64,000 nucleotides of DNA from Salinicoccus sediminis. GTDB lineage: Bacteria > Bacillota > Bacilli > Staphylococcales > Salinicoccaceae. Every line of letters begins with the position of its first letter. The first letter of the stretch is position 1. The DNA lies in NCBI RefSeq assembly GCF_000986795.1, contig NZ_LAYZ01000004.1:89917-153916 (forward strand), written 5' to 3'. Both the position numbers and the translations under genes were made by a program. This document shows positions 25,711-34,222 of the stretch, piece by piece. The notes beneath the pieces were generated by a model that made no database searches, had not been told where the DNA came from, and was given only the letters and a program-made list of their open reading frames with translations.

Positions 25711-26124
25711 TTAAGTTGTCTGGTTAAACGCCTTTACACCCGCTTCTGCAACTTTCACATCGTTTTCAACGCTGCTTCCGCTTACACCGACTGCCCCAAC
25801 GACCTTTCCATCAACTTCCAGCGGGAAGCCGCCGCCAAAGACGACGATGCGCCCCTGGTTTGTCGTGTTCAATCCGTACAGTTCTGCATTCGGCACTGTA
25901 GCCTCTTCAAGGTTCGATGTCGGCATCTTCAGTGCTACTGACGTCCATGCTTTATTCTGCGCTATATCAATGCTTGCCAGCCATGCATCATCCATACGGT
26001 GTGTGGCGATAAGATTCCCCCCTTCATCCAATACAGAAATCACCATCTGGACCCCGATATTCGAAGCTTCCTCTTCAGCGCCTGCGATAATCTGCTTTGC
26101 TACTTCCAAATTCACTTTGCTCAT
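25711..26124 (-). CDS. GlcG/HbpS-like DUF336 protein
   Basis: A 137-residue DUF336 protein. Family features are QIIAGAEEEASNIGVQMVIS, the VLDEGGNLIATHRMDDA segment, and GRIVVFGGGFPLEVDGKVVGAVGVSG. Relatives include haem-binding HbpS and GlcG, and many sit beside oxidoreductases as accessory proteins. It precedes fdhA by 37 bases, which suggests a role linked to aldehyde oxidation. The start at 26124 follows AAAAGGAG; a longer frame without a ribosome site is rejected. Confidence 0.87.
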   Translation of the reverse strand: MSKVNLEVAKQIIAGAEEEASNIGVQMVISVLDEGGNLIATHRMDDAWLASIDIAQNKAWTSVALKMPTSNLEEATVPNAELYGLNTTNQGRIVVFGGGFPLEVDGKVVGAVGVSGSSVENDVKVAEAGVKAFNQTT

Positions 26125-26306
26125 AAAGAATTCTCCTTTTTGATGAAGTGATGATATTAGAAGCCTCGTCCAGGCTGGATTCCATTTCTGCATCTGTATT
26201 TGGTGGATCATTGAAACCATGTCTGTGCCCTGTGTTTTTTGCACCGCTTTAAATCCATCATATGCGAGTCGGAATTTTCAGTCAAATTAAGTGTTCTGTA
26301 TTCCGT

Positions 26307-26338
26307 AAAAAAAATCAGGCCTTGGAAAAAGCCTGATT
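26307..26338 (-). terminator. Terminator of ABC exporter genes
   Basis: On the minus strand AATCAGGC and GCCTGATT arms are followed by TTTTTTTTAC. The rest of the gap 26125-26343 shows nothing recognisable. Confidence 0.85.
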
Positions 26339-26343
26339 ACTGT

Positions 26344-27372
26344 TTAGATTTTCCGGTATTTTCGGAGGACGAGGATGTTCAGTATGACGAAGCCGGCGGA
26401 GAAACCGAGAAGGACCAGGAGATTGTCATATATATCCCTCCACCCGTAGCCCCGTACCATTACATCCCTCAGGGACTCTGCTGCATAATACAGCGGCGTG
26501 AGCGGACCGATCCAGCTCAGGAGGTCTGATATGGTCTCCAGATTGAAGAGGCCCGAGAAGAAGATCTGCGGGATGACGACGATCGGGATGAACTGGATCA
26601 TCTGGAACTCGCTGTTTGCGAATGATGATACCAGAATGCCGAGCGTCAGTGCCGTCAGTGCCAGAAGGAGTGTAATGGCAAGCACTGCTGTGAAACTTCC
26701 GGCCATCATCATATCGAGGATGTATATGCTGTACCATGCTATGATGGCCGACTGCAGTACGGTCACAAGGGCAAAGCCGAGCAGATATCCCATTACAATC
26801 TCCCATTTCCTGATCGGGGTCGACAGGAGCCGTTCCAATGTACCGGTCGTTCGTTCCCTGATGAAAGAGACGCCGGAGACCAGAAAGACGAACAGGAAGA
26901 CGAAAAAGCCGAGAAGCACCGGGCCGTAGTAATCGAAAATCCCTATATCCTCCGAACCGTGCAGATACTCGATCTCAAGGTTTGCGGCGTGGCTGTTTTC
27001 CTGAAGTGCGGACAGGGTCGACTGCATCCACCGGATGATTTCGCTGTTCACCGAAGGATCGCTGCCTTCCAGAAAGACAAGTGGGCTGCCGTCTTCGAAC
27101 TGGACATATGCGTCAAGGCTGCCGGAGACGACACCGTGGTACGCTTCGACCTGATTATCGTATACCGTCACTTCGGCATCGGATTCCTCCATCTGCTCCG
27201 CCGCCTGCTCCGGCACATTCACCAGCCCGATCTCAGGAACATACTCCTCCCCGTCGAAAACAAGGTAAAGCATCGTCAGCACGAGGATAGGTGCGAATAT
27301 GATCAGAGCCAATGTCCGTTTATCGCGGATCAGCTGCTGCAGAATCCTTTTTGACAGGGCGAATACCCTCAT
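26344..27372 (-). CDS. ABC-2 type transporter permease
   Basis: A 342-residue permease of the ABC2_membrane_3 type. An N-terminal helix near residues 25-42 (LALIIFAPILVLTMLYLVF) is followed by an extracytoplasmic domain of about 120 residues and five helices. The conserved RERTTGTLERLLSTPIRKWEIV coupling helix precedes helix 3, and the family end PLYYAAESLRDVMVRG is present. Its ATG follows the ATPase stop by one base, with GGGGGGA as ribosome site. With the ATPase it is a two-component exporter of unknown substrate. Confidence 0.87.
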   Translation of the reverse strand: MRVFALSKRILQQLIRDKRTLALIIFAPILVLTMLYLVFDGEEYVPEIGLVNVPEQAAEQMEESDAEVTVYDNQVEAYHGVVSGSLDAYVQFEDGSPLVFLEGSDPSVNSEIIRWMQSTLSALQENSHAANLEIEYLHGSEDIGIFDYYGPVLLGFFVFLFVFLVSGVSFIRERTTGTLERLLSTPIRKWEIVMGYLLGFALVTVLQSAIIAWYSIYILDMMMAGSFTAVLAITLLLALTALTLGILVSSFANSEFQMIQFIPIVVIPQIFFSGLFNLETISDLLSWIGPLTPLYYAAESLRDVMVRGYGWRDIYDNLLVLLGFSAGFVILNILVLRKYRKI

Positions 27373-27373
27373 C

Positions 27374-28099
27374 TCAATCCCCCCCATACACGAGGAATGC
27401 CTCTTCCAGCGTTCCTGTCCCCGTGTCTTTTTTCAATCGGCCGGGCGTACCGGCAGCGACGATCTCCCCTCTCTGCATCATGGCAAGCCTTGAGCACTTT
27501 GCCGCTTCGTCCATCACGTGGGTCGTTATTATTATCGTCGTGCCCGCCCTGTTCAGTTCATAGAAAAAGTCCCATATGCTCCTGCGCAGCACCGGGTCGA
27601 TGCCGACAGTCGGTTCGTCGAGGAGCAGCATCTCGGGCTCATGAAGCAGTGCAATGACCAGGGACAGCCGCCGTTTCATCCCGCCGGAAAATTTGGCTGT
27701 CTTCACATTCAGGCGGTCGGAAAGATCCATCAGCGCGATCAGTTCGTTTATGCGCTCCTTCCGGCGTTTTCCCTCAATCCCGTACAGGCTTGCAAAGAAC
27801 TCCAGGTTCTCAAGGGCGGACAGATCTTCATACAATGCATCCGCCTGGGCCATATAACCGATTCGCTTCATCAGCTTCAGGTCGGGCATCTTCTCCCCGA
27901 ACACGCGGGTTTCACCCTCTGTGGGCGTGTCGAGCCCCGCAAGCGCCCTGACCAGCGTGGTTTTTCCGGCACCGGAGGGCCCCAGAAGACCGAAAATCTC
28001 CCCTTTTGCGATTTCCAGGTCGATATTTTTCAGCACTTCATTGCGGCCGAAACTTTTCGAAACACTGCGGGCCGACACACTCGGTTCCGATGTTGCCAT
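27374..28099 (-). CDS. ABC transporter ATP-binding protein
   Basis: A 241-residue ATPase. Walker A is GPSGAGKTTLV near residue 39, the signature is FSGGMKRRLSL, Walker B is EMLLLDEP, and the H-loop is TTHVMDEA. It belongs to the ABC-2 export (CcmA/NatA-like) group. It is 75 bases downstream of desR, with a TATAAT at 28122-28117 that may give it its own promoter. It may also receive read-through from desKR. Confidence 0.9.
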   Translation of the reverse strand: MATSEPSVSARSVSKSFGRNEVLKNIDLEIAKGEIFGLLGPSGAGKTTLVRALAGLDTPTEGETRVFGEKMPDLKLMKRIGYMAQADALYEDLSALENLEFFASLYGIEGKRRKERINELIALMDLSDRLNVKTAKFSGGMKRRLSLVIALLHEPEMLLLDEPTVGIDPVLRRSIWDFFYELNRAGTTIIITTHVMDEAAKCSRLAMMQRGEIVAAGTPGRLKKDTGTGTLEEAFLVYGGD

Positions 28100-28174
28100 A
28101 TAACCACCTCATCCCCATTATAGCAATATATGCTGGTGTTTTTACACAAAGCCACCCGCATCTTCAGCCTTCAT

Positions 28175-28780
28175 TCATTTCAGCCATCCCTTGTCCCGGG
28201 CTTTTGTTATCGCTTCGATCCTGTTGTCCACTTCAAGTTTATCCAAAATGATGGACACATAGTTCCTGACGGTACCGTCCGACAGGTGCAGCTCCCTCGC
28301 AATCGCCTTCGTCTTCCCACCCTCTGCAAGCAGCTGTATGATTTCCATCTCCCGGAGGGTGAGGGGGTTCCGGGATTCAAAGACGACATCTATCAGTTCC
28401 GGTGAATAGACGCGTTTGCCTGCCATGATCTGGCGTATTGAATTCGCTAGGGTTTCACTCGGGCTGTCTTTCAACAAATACCCGCTCACATCCGCCTTCT
28501 TGGCTCTTTCGAAATAACCCGGACGCGCAAATGTGGTGAGTATTATCACTTTGCAGTCTTCACCCTTGAGCGCTTCAGCTGCGTCAAGTCCCGTCATCAC
28601 CGGCATTTCTATATCCATCAGGCAGATATCCGGTGAAACATCACGGACCAGCCCGAGTGCTTCCCTGCCGTTTGATGCCTTGCCGGCAACTTCGATGTCC
28701 TCTTCCATGTCGAGGAGCGCCCCGAGTGCGCCGAGCAGCATATTCTGGTCTTCGGCGATTACAATCCTGATCACATTCAT
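28175..28780 (-). CDS. desR: Response regulator DesR (NarL family)
   Basis: A 201-residue regulator highly like Bacillus DesR. The receiver domain has acidic pocket E10/D11, phospho-acceptor D56 (CLMDIEMP) and the stretch IILTTFARPGYFERAKKADVSGYLLKDSPSE. A LuxR-type helix-turn-helix follows (LTLREMEIIQLLAEGGKTKAIARELHLSDGTVRNYVS). It is translated from an ATG overlapping the desK stop by four bases. Phosphorylated DesR activates des transcription when membranes become too ordered, for example in the cold. Confidence 0.94.
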   Translation of the reverse strand: MNVIRIVIAEDQNMLLGALGALLDMEEDIEVAGKASNGREALGLVRDVSPDICLMDIEMPVMTGLDAAEALKGEDCKVIILTTFARPGYFERAKKADVSGYLLKDSPSETLANSIRQIMAGKRVYSPELIDVVFESRNPLTLREMEIIQLLAEGGKTKAIARELHLSDGTVRNYVSIILDKLEVDNRIEAITKARDKGWLK

Positions 28781-29898
28781 CCCTCCTCAATCTGCCTCAA
28801 AACTTTGGGTACTGTTATATTGACTTCAAATCCATTTTCAGAGCTGAATATCCGGCACTCCCCATTTACAAATGTCAGGCGTTCTCTCATGCCCTGCAGT
28901 CCATTGCCGAAATCGACTTCGGGAGAAGCACTCCCGTCATCCGTGATTTTCAGGAATATATCCCTGTCCGATTCGGTCAGGGTGATGAGGCAGCGGCGGG
29001 CATTGCTGTGTTTCGCTACATTGGTCACCGCTTCTTTCAGGCTCATGCTGAGTACACTCTCCGTCAGCATGGGGATTTCGTCCGGGTCCGCCCCGTTATG
29101 GATCTCATGACTGATGCCTGCTGCATCAAGCAGCATCGTGACGTGGGAGAGTTCATCCCTCAGACTTGCATTTTTCATGTCACTGATCATCTCGCGCACT
29201 TCTTTAAGCGCGTGTCTCGCGGTATCCTGTATATCCTGAAGTTCCTCTTTGGCTTTGGCCGGTTCCCTGTCGATCAGTTTCTGGGACAGCTCCGCCTTCA
29301 GACCGACCATCGACAGTTTCTGCCCGAGCGTATCATGGAGGTCACGCGCAATCCTGTGCCGTTCTTCCACGATGGCAAGTTCAGCTATCCTCTGGTTGGC
29401 ATCCTCAAGCTTCACTTCCAGCTCTTCCTGCTTGAGTCTGTTGTATTTATTCAGAGGGATCAGTATGACGCCCAGTATCGTCATGACCAGAAACGGGAGG
29501 TGGCTCAGGAATAGTACATAATTTATGAAAAACGCAAATATGATGGCGGCCACCGTCAGCACCAGATGGATGACATACATGGAGATGAATCCCGCCTTGC
29601 TTCTTATATTACCCACATAGAAGGCGATGAACAGTGCAAAATATACATATCCGAACAGTACGGTCATCGCAATATTGATTATGAACTGGAGGCTGATTCC
29701 GATATATACCAGCGCGCCCCTGGAATTGAATGTCAGCCAGTAGACCGCAAAGAAGAGTATCGTTATGACAACGCCCACACCGATTTCCCAGGGGGAGATG
29801 GAACGGAATATGAAATAGAATGGAAGCACGCAGAAGATGATCCATATGTACAGGCTCAGCCCTGTGTTCTTCGGAAAAATATGATACCAGTCACGCAT
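28777..29898 (-). CDS. desK: Thermosensor histidine kinase DesK
   Basis: A 373-residue kinase with about five transmembrane helices (residues 15-150), a linker coiled coil (KYNRLKQEELEVKLEDANQR) and a HisKA_3 dimerisation domain. The phospho-acceptor is H188 in ERHRIARDLHDTLGQ, the same number as in Bacillus DesK. The ATPase domain contains EAVTNVAKHSNA (N box) and FGNGLQGMRERL (G box). It senses membrane thickness and order and controls DesR. It is cotranscribed with desR and lies behind des, separated by a terminator. Confidence 0.94.
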   Translation of the reverse strand: MRDWYHIFPKNTGLSLYIWIIFCVLPFYFIFRSISPWEIGVGVVITILFFAVYWLTFNSRGALVYIGISLQFIINIAMTVLFGYVYFALFIAFYVGNIRSKAGFISMYVIHLVLTVAAIIFAFFINYVLFLSHLPFLVMTILGVILIPLNKYNRLKQEELEVKLEDANQRIAELAIVEERHRIARDLHDTLGQKLSMVGLKAELSQKLIDREPAKAKEELQDIQDTARHALKEVREMISDMKNASLRDELSHVTMLLDAAGISHEIHNGADPDEIPMLTESVLSMSLKEAVTNVAKHSNARRCLITLTESDRDIFLKITDDGSASPEVDFGNGLQGMRERLTFVNGECRIFSSENGFEVNITVPKVLRQIEEG

Positions 29899-29965
29899 CG
29901 GTTCTCCCCCTTCCGGTTCTTTTGCTTCATTGTATCAGTTTCACATACACCAGAGTATCAATAGG

Positions 29966-29997
29966 CAAAAATATCCCCCTGAAGAACAGGGGGATAT
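29966..29997 (-). terminator. Terminator between des and desKR
   Basis: On the minus strand ATATCCCCCT / AGGGGGATAT is followed by TTTTTG, ten bases after the des stop codon. It should limit read-through from the cold-induced des message into desKR. Confidence 0.9.
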
Positions 29998-30006
29998 TGA
30001 TTATCG

Positions 30007-31035
30007 TTAATGTGTTGTCGGCCGTTGGCTGATATTGGTCTTCAGACGCTTTCTCATATCCCTAAAGCCGACGAAGGTTTTGTTCTCTTCATCATACAGG
30101 CGGAATTTTATGGATTCGAGGCTCGTTTTCAAAGTGATCGTCGTCGCCTTATGGAGCGGCGGCGTGTTTTCATGCGCCTTTTCCAGGTGATAGTTCGGCA
30201 CGCGCGGTGCGAGATGGTGCACATGATGATAGCCGATATTCCCCGTCATCCATTCCAGCCATTTGGGCAGTTTGTAATAGGAACTTCCGTCGACTGCAGC
30301 TTTTACGAAATCCCATTCCGATTCGTTTTCAAAATAGGAATCTTCAAACTGGTGCTGCACATAGAAGAGCCAGATTCCGAGCGCCCCAGCGATATAGATG
30401 ACCGGCAGCTGGACAAGCAGTATGACATGCCAGCCGAGTGTGAATCCGATGAGACAGTATGCTGAAACAAGTATCGCATTGATGAGATACGTGTTCAGAC
30501 GCTCTTTTCGTTTCGGCCCCTTTCGGTTGAAGCGGTTGGAATACAGGAACAGAAGGAAGGGGCCCAGCCCGAACATGATAAGCGGATTGCGGTAGAGGCG
30601 GTACTTCAGCCGCTCCCATTTATCCGCCTTCTCATATTCCTTCACCGTCATCACCCATATGTCGCCGATACCGCGCTTATCGAGATTGCCGCTTGTGGCG
30701 TGATGAATCGAATGCTCGCGTTTCCATTTCTCGTAGGCGAAATGTGTAATTACGCCTGTGAATGTGCCGAAAAAGTCATTGAGCTTTTTATTCCTGAAAA
30801 ATGAACCGTGTGTGCAGTCATGGAAAATGATGAACGAACGGATCATGAAACCGGCCGTGATTACGCTGAACGGCAGGCTCAGCCAGAATGAAATGCTCAA
30901 TGTCTGATATGCCAAAAACCAGAATACAAAGAATGGAAGTATCGTATTCAATAGCTGTATGATGCTCGCCCGCGTCTCGGCGTTTGCATAGGGCATCACA
31001 GATTTCCTGAGCTGCGCCTGTTTTTCTCTGGTCAT
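30007..31035 (-). CDS. des: Membrane acyl-lipid (delta-5 type) fatty acid desaturase Des
   Basis: A 342-residue membrane desaturase that inserts double bonds into phospholipid acyl chains to restore fluidity. The three histidine boxes binding the di-iron centre are HDCTHGS, HSIHH and HHVHH. Pairs of hydrophobic helices flank them (residues 25-70 and 155-215). GAGGGAA precedes the ATG. A palindromic DesR-like site lies about 80-100 bases upstream. Neighbouring desKR make the assignment firm. Confidence 0.95.
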   Translation of the reverse strand: MTREKQAQLRKSVMPYANAETRASIIQLLNTILPFFVFWFLAYQTLSISFWLSLPFSVITAGFMIRSFIIFHDCTHGSFFRNKKLNDFFGTFTGVITHFAYEKWKREHSIHHATSGNLDKRGIGDIWVMTVKEYEKADKWERLKYRLYRNPLIMFGLGPFLLFLYSNRFNRKGPKRKERLNTYLINAILVSAYCLIGFTLGWHVILLVQLPVIYIAGALGIWLFYVQHQFEDSYFENESEWDFVKAAVDGSSYYKLPKWLEWMTGNIGYHHVHHLAPRVPNYHLEKAHENTPPLHKATTITLKTSLESIKFRLYDEENKTFVGFRDMRKRLKTNISQRPTTH

Positions 31036-31116
31036 AATGCTTCCCTCTTCCCGTTATTTTATCAATATATATTATGACGGCTGAGGGCGGGGCATAACAG
31101 ATGAATCTGTCAGCAT

Positions 31117-31137
31117 TATGACATGACATTTGTCATA
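31117..31137. promoter_or_regulatory. Candidate DesR operator upstream of des
   Basis: An inverted repeat TATGACA-N7-TGTCATA with an overlapping inner TGACA-TT-TGTCA. It lies about 40-70 bases upstream of the likely -10 (TATATT near 31070), the position expected for an activator. The -35 region is poor, consistent with activator dependence. Confidence 0.7.
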
Positions 31138-31170
31138 TCCGGGAGTTCATTTATCCAATTAGTGTAAAAA

Positions 31171-31950
31171 TCAGCTGCCGATCTTCACGTTCTTGTAGAT
31201 GCGCTCGAGCGTACCGCACACGCTCAGTGCAGCAAGATAGCTTGTCTTCGGGTTGTCCGGCAGCGGATTGTTCCTGAAGGTGAATTCAGCCTCACCGAAA
31301 TCCCCTGTCACTTTCACATCATGGACGTTCCTGTCGATTTCCGGGTCGGCGATGATGGTGACATCCGTATCTTTCATGCCGACGCCTGCAAAAGCAAGGA
31401 TGATGGAGATATTCATGCTTTTCGGATATTTATCAATCGCTTCAGCCGCATTGCCTTCAAACACCACTTTTTCCCGGCCGAGATTCTCATCAGTCAGGGA
31501 GCCGGCCGGTTTGCGTGTTTCAAGGGAGACGCCGTCAAGTTTCCCGAATGTCTGTGCATTCTGCAGCAGGTCCAGCCCACCGATTGCTCCTGACGGCAGA
31601 TGGAGTGCATGATCATATTCATTCGCGTTCCGGGTGACATCCGCCACCAGATCCTCATCCGCGAGTGCACCAGTGCTGATCAGCAGTACATCCTTCTCTT
31701 TGATGATTCCGGGCAGCAGCTCTTTGGCCGCTTCCACCGTCGACGCTTCAACCACGATATCGATACCGGATGACAGGAATTCCCCGGTCCCGGTGAAAAG
31801 CTCCACTCCGTAGTCAGATTCCAGTGACGCATACTTTTCCCTGTTCCTCACCAGCACACTCGTGACCTTCAGGCTTTCATGGGCACTTTCGTTGATCTCA
31901 TCCAGCAGAAATTTTCCGATTGCACCTGCACCGATCAAACCAATATTCAT
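31171..31950 (-). CDS. Aspartate dehydrogenase (NadX/DUF108 family)
   Basis: A 259-residue NAD(P)-dependent dehydrogenase converting aspartate to iminoaspartate or oxaloacetate plus ammonia. The Rossmann glycine motif NIGLIGAGAIGKFLL is at the N-terminus. The family core LPSGAIGGLDLLQ and the catalytic-site stretch DVTIIADPEIDRNVHDVKV with its conserved histidine are present. The ATG at 31950 follows AAGGAG. A much longer in-frame reading upstream is rejected as it would cross the neighbour's terminator. No NAD synthesis genes are adjacent. Confidence 0.85.
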   Translation of the reverse strand: MNIGLIGAGAIGKFLLDEINESAHESLKVTSVLVRNREKYASLESDYGVELFTGTGEFLSSGIDIVVEASTVEAAKELLPGIIKEKDVLLISTGALADEDLVADVTRNANEYDHALHLPSGAIGGLDLLQNAQTFGKLDGVSLETRKPAGSLTDENLGREKVVFEGNAAEAIDKYPKSMNISIILAFAGVGMKDTDVTIIADPEIDRNVHDVKVTGDFGEAEFTFRNNPLPDNPKTSYLAALSVCGTLERIYKNVKIGS

Positions 31951-32029
31951 ATAACAGTCTCCTTCCTTAATGTCCAAACCATAATAGTATCCTGTACCCT
32001 GACTGGATGCCTGTATACACATCGGATAT

Positions 32030-32060
32030 AAAAAAGCGTTACGGCACAGTGCCGTAACGC
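32030..32060 (-). terminator. Terminator of the dedA gene
   Basis: A perfect 11-bp stem GCGTTACGGCA / TGCCGTAACGC with a three-base loop, followed on the minus strand by TTTTTTATA. Confidence 0.92.
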
Positions 32061-32069
32061 CTCCAGAGG

Positions 32070-32684
32070 CTATTTTTTTGCCATGACCCTGCGCTTTATG
32101 AAGAGCACCGCCAGTATGATGACGGCGAGCGCCAGAACGGCATAGACGATATTCGAGTAGATGTCCATGTATCCGACGATGCTGTCCCACGATTCACCGA
32201 CCGAGGCGCCGATGACGACCAGCACCGTATTCCAGATGATCGTCCCGAGGGTCGTAAGACCCAGAAACAGCCACATATTCATGTGCGACATGCCCGCCGG
32301 CAATGAAATCAGGCTCCTGATAAGCGGGATGAAGCGGCAGAAAAATACCGTCCATGCGCCGTATTTCTCAAACCAGCCGTTCGCATTATGAACATCTTTC
32401 TTCTCGACGCGGAGGAGTTTTCCGTATTTCTCCACGATGCGCTCGATTCTCTCCACACTGAGCAAACGCCCCACATGATAAAGGACGATCGCCCCGCCGA
32501 CGGAACCGAGCGTCGAGGAGGCCACCACGCCAAAAATATTCATCGAACTTTTCGTTGTCATGAATCCCCCGAATGTCAGAATCACTTCCGACGGAATTGG
32601 AGGAAAGAGATTCTCCACCATTATCAGAAGGAATATGCCCATGTATCCAAACTGTTCCATGAAATCCGTAATCCAAGTTTCCAT
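32070..32684 (-). CDS. DedA family membrane protein
   Basis: A 204-residue DedA (VTT/SNARE-associated) protein. Family hallmarks are the N-terminal ENLFPPIPSEVILTFGGF re-entrant segment, the CRFIPLIRSLISLPAGMSHM motif with its conserved arginines, and about five membrane segments. DedA proteins act as phospholipid or undecaprenyl-phosphate flippases linked to membrane potential and envelope stability. Which lipid is moved here cannot be told. It is monocistronic. Confidence 0.92.
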   Translation of the reverse strand: METWITDFMEQFGYMGIFLLIMVENLFPPIPSEVILTFGGFMTTKSSMNIFGVVASSTLGSVGGAIVLYHVGRLLSVERIERIVEKYGKLLRVEKKDVHNANGWFEKYGAWTVFFCRFIPLIRSLISLPAGMSHMNMWLFLGLTTLGTIIWNTVLVVIGASVGESWDSIVGYMDIYSNIVYAVLALAVIILAVLFIKRRVMAKK

Positions 32685-32831
32685 TCATTTCACCTTTCCG
32701 AATTGCCTTCGTCCGACACAGGTTTTTCAGTATTTAATATAATACTATATATCTGCTCAAAATCATACGAATATCCGTCCGGGTTTTTCATGTTATATTA
32801 GACAGTGACAACAAGTAAAAGTGGTGACAAA

Positions 32832-33614
32832 ATGGATATCCTTCTTCTGCTGCTCATCGGGACTGCCGCCTCCATCATCGGTGCCCTCATCGGCATCGGC
32901 GGCGGGGTCATTATCGTACCTTCACTGATCTTCCTCGCGAACAACACAGAAATCATCGGTGACATGTCTGTCCAGAATGCAATCGGAACCTCTTCACTGA
33001 CACTCGTCTTTACAGGATTGTTTTCGATGCTTGCATACGGCAGATCAAAAACCGTGGACTTGAAAAGCGGCATGCTGTTTTCCATAGGGATCGTACCCGG
33101 TTCCCTGGCCGGCGCCTATTTGAGCCGGTTTCTGGATCAGGATTCGTTCGGCATCATCTTCGGCGCCTTCCTGCTCCTCATCTTTATGGTGCTCACTTTC
33201 AAGACCAGGATGATCAGGAATCGGGAGGCTGCCGATCAGGATAAGAAGGAATTCAAACCGCTGCTCGGCATCACCGCTTCATTCTTCGTCGGCATCAGTG
33301 CCGGGCTGTTCGGCATCGGCGGCGGTGCGCTCATGACACCGCTGATGATCATCGTCCTTAATTTCTCCCCGCATGTGGCCGTCGCGACCAGCATGGTGAT
33401 CATTTTCAGCTCCAGCCTGTCGAGCTCTGCGGGGCATTTTGCACAGGGCAACATACTGTGGGGCTACGGCGCCGTCCTCATCGCCGCCACCTATATGGGG
33501 TCAAAGATTGGCGTCAGGATCAACCAGGCCCTGAACAGCCATTCCCTCTCCCAGGTACTCCGCTTCGGCCTTCTCATTCTCGGCATCTATATGATCATCG
33601 ATGGACTCATGTAA
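32832..33614 (+). CDS. TauE/SafE family sulfite/anion exporter
   Basis: A 260-residue membrane protein with two repeated halves. The repeat motifs are ALIGIGGGVIIVPSLIF near residue 25 and AGLFGIGGGALMTPLMII in the second half, which define TauE/SafE transporters. Members export sulfite, sulfoacetate or related organosulfur anions. The ATG at 32832 is preferred; an in-frame GTG nine codons upstream lacks a clear ribosome site. No sulfur metabolism genes flank it. Confidence 0.9.
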   Translation: MDILLLLLIGTAASIIGALIGIGGGVIIVPSLIFLANNTEIIGDMSVQNAIGTSSLTLVFTGLFSMLAYGRSKTVDLKSGMLFSIGIVPGSLAGAYLSRFLDQDSFGIIFGAFLLLIFMVLTFKTRMIRNREAADQDKKEFKPLLGITASFFVGISAGLFGIGGGALMTPLMIIVLNFSPHVAVATSMVIIFSSSLSSSAGHFAQGNILWGYGAVLIAATYMGSKIGVRINQALNSHSLSQVLRFGLLILGIYMIIDGLM

Positions 33615-33642
33615 AAGAAGCATCTGCCGCGGCAGATGCTTC
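33612..33642. terminator. Bidirectional terminator (perfect palindrome)
   Basis: A 12-bp perfect stem GAAGCATCTGCC / GGCAGATGCTTC around GC. The stronger T tract is on the minus strand, for the DUF4256 operon. Confidence 0.85.
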
Positions 33643-33649
33643 CTGATCA

Positions 33650-34204
33650 TTACACTCTGAGGGCGCCACGGAACCTTCGCGCACCATAATAGGATTCCGC
33701 ACCGTTATGGTAGATGAATACCATATTGTAACGGAAATCACCGAAAATGGCACCGCCGCGCTCCCTGATCCCATCCGGCGTACTAAGCCAGGATGATGTC
33801 TTATTGTCAAAGTCACCGAGTTCCTGCAGAAAGCGGTATTGGCTTTCATCAAGCATCGTGATGCCCATTTCCTCTGCAAGTTCCATCGCGCTGGTTTCAG
33901 GCTTATGCTTCTTACGCGCTTCCCATGCTGCACGGTCGTAGCATACGCTCTTCCTCCCTGCGGGACTTTCTTTCGAACAGTCGAAGAAGATGAATTCCCC
34001 ATCCTCTTCCCCGACGACATCAGGCTCCCCTTCTGTCCGCTCCATTTCTGAAAGCGACCACAGTTTTTCCGGGTTGGATTCCAACTTCTCTTCCACCTGC
34101 TCCCATTCAATTCCTGCATGTCTGTCCATATTGGCCACAAATCGTTCCCTGGATATCTCCAGCTGCTTTTTCGTTTCTTCCGTGTTCAGTTTTTTTGCTG
34201 ACAT
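33650..34204 (-). CDS. DUF4256 family protein
   Basis: A 184-residue cytoplasmic protein of the DUF4256 family. Recognisable conserved stretches are RFVANMDRHAGIEWEQVEEKL, LWSLSEMERTEGEPDVV, and the C-terminal FGDFRYNMVFIYHNGAESYY. The function is unknown. It is the last of four genes in an arsR-SRPBCC-oxidoreductase operon and starts 18 bases after the preceding stop. Confidence 0.87.
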   Translation of the reverse strand: MSAKKLNTEETKKQLEISRERFVANMDRHAGIEWEQVEEKLESNPEKLWSLSEMERTEGEPDVVGEEDGEFIFFDCSKESPAGRKSVCYDRAAWEARKKHKPETSAMELAEEMGITMLDESQYRFLQELGDFDNKTSSWLSTPDGIRERGGAIFGDFRYNMVFIYHNGAESYYGARRFRGALRV

Positions 34205-34222
34205 GTCTGATCATCCCCCTGT

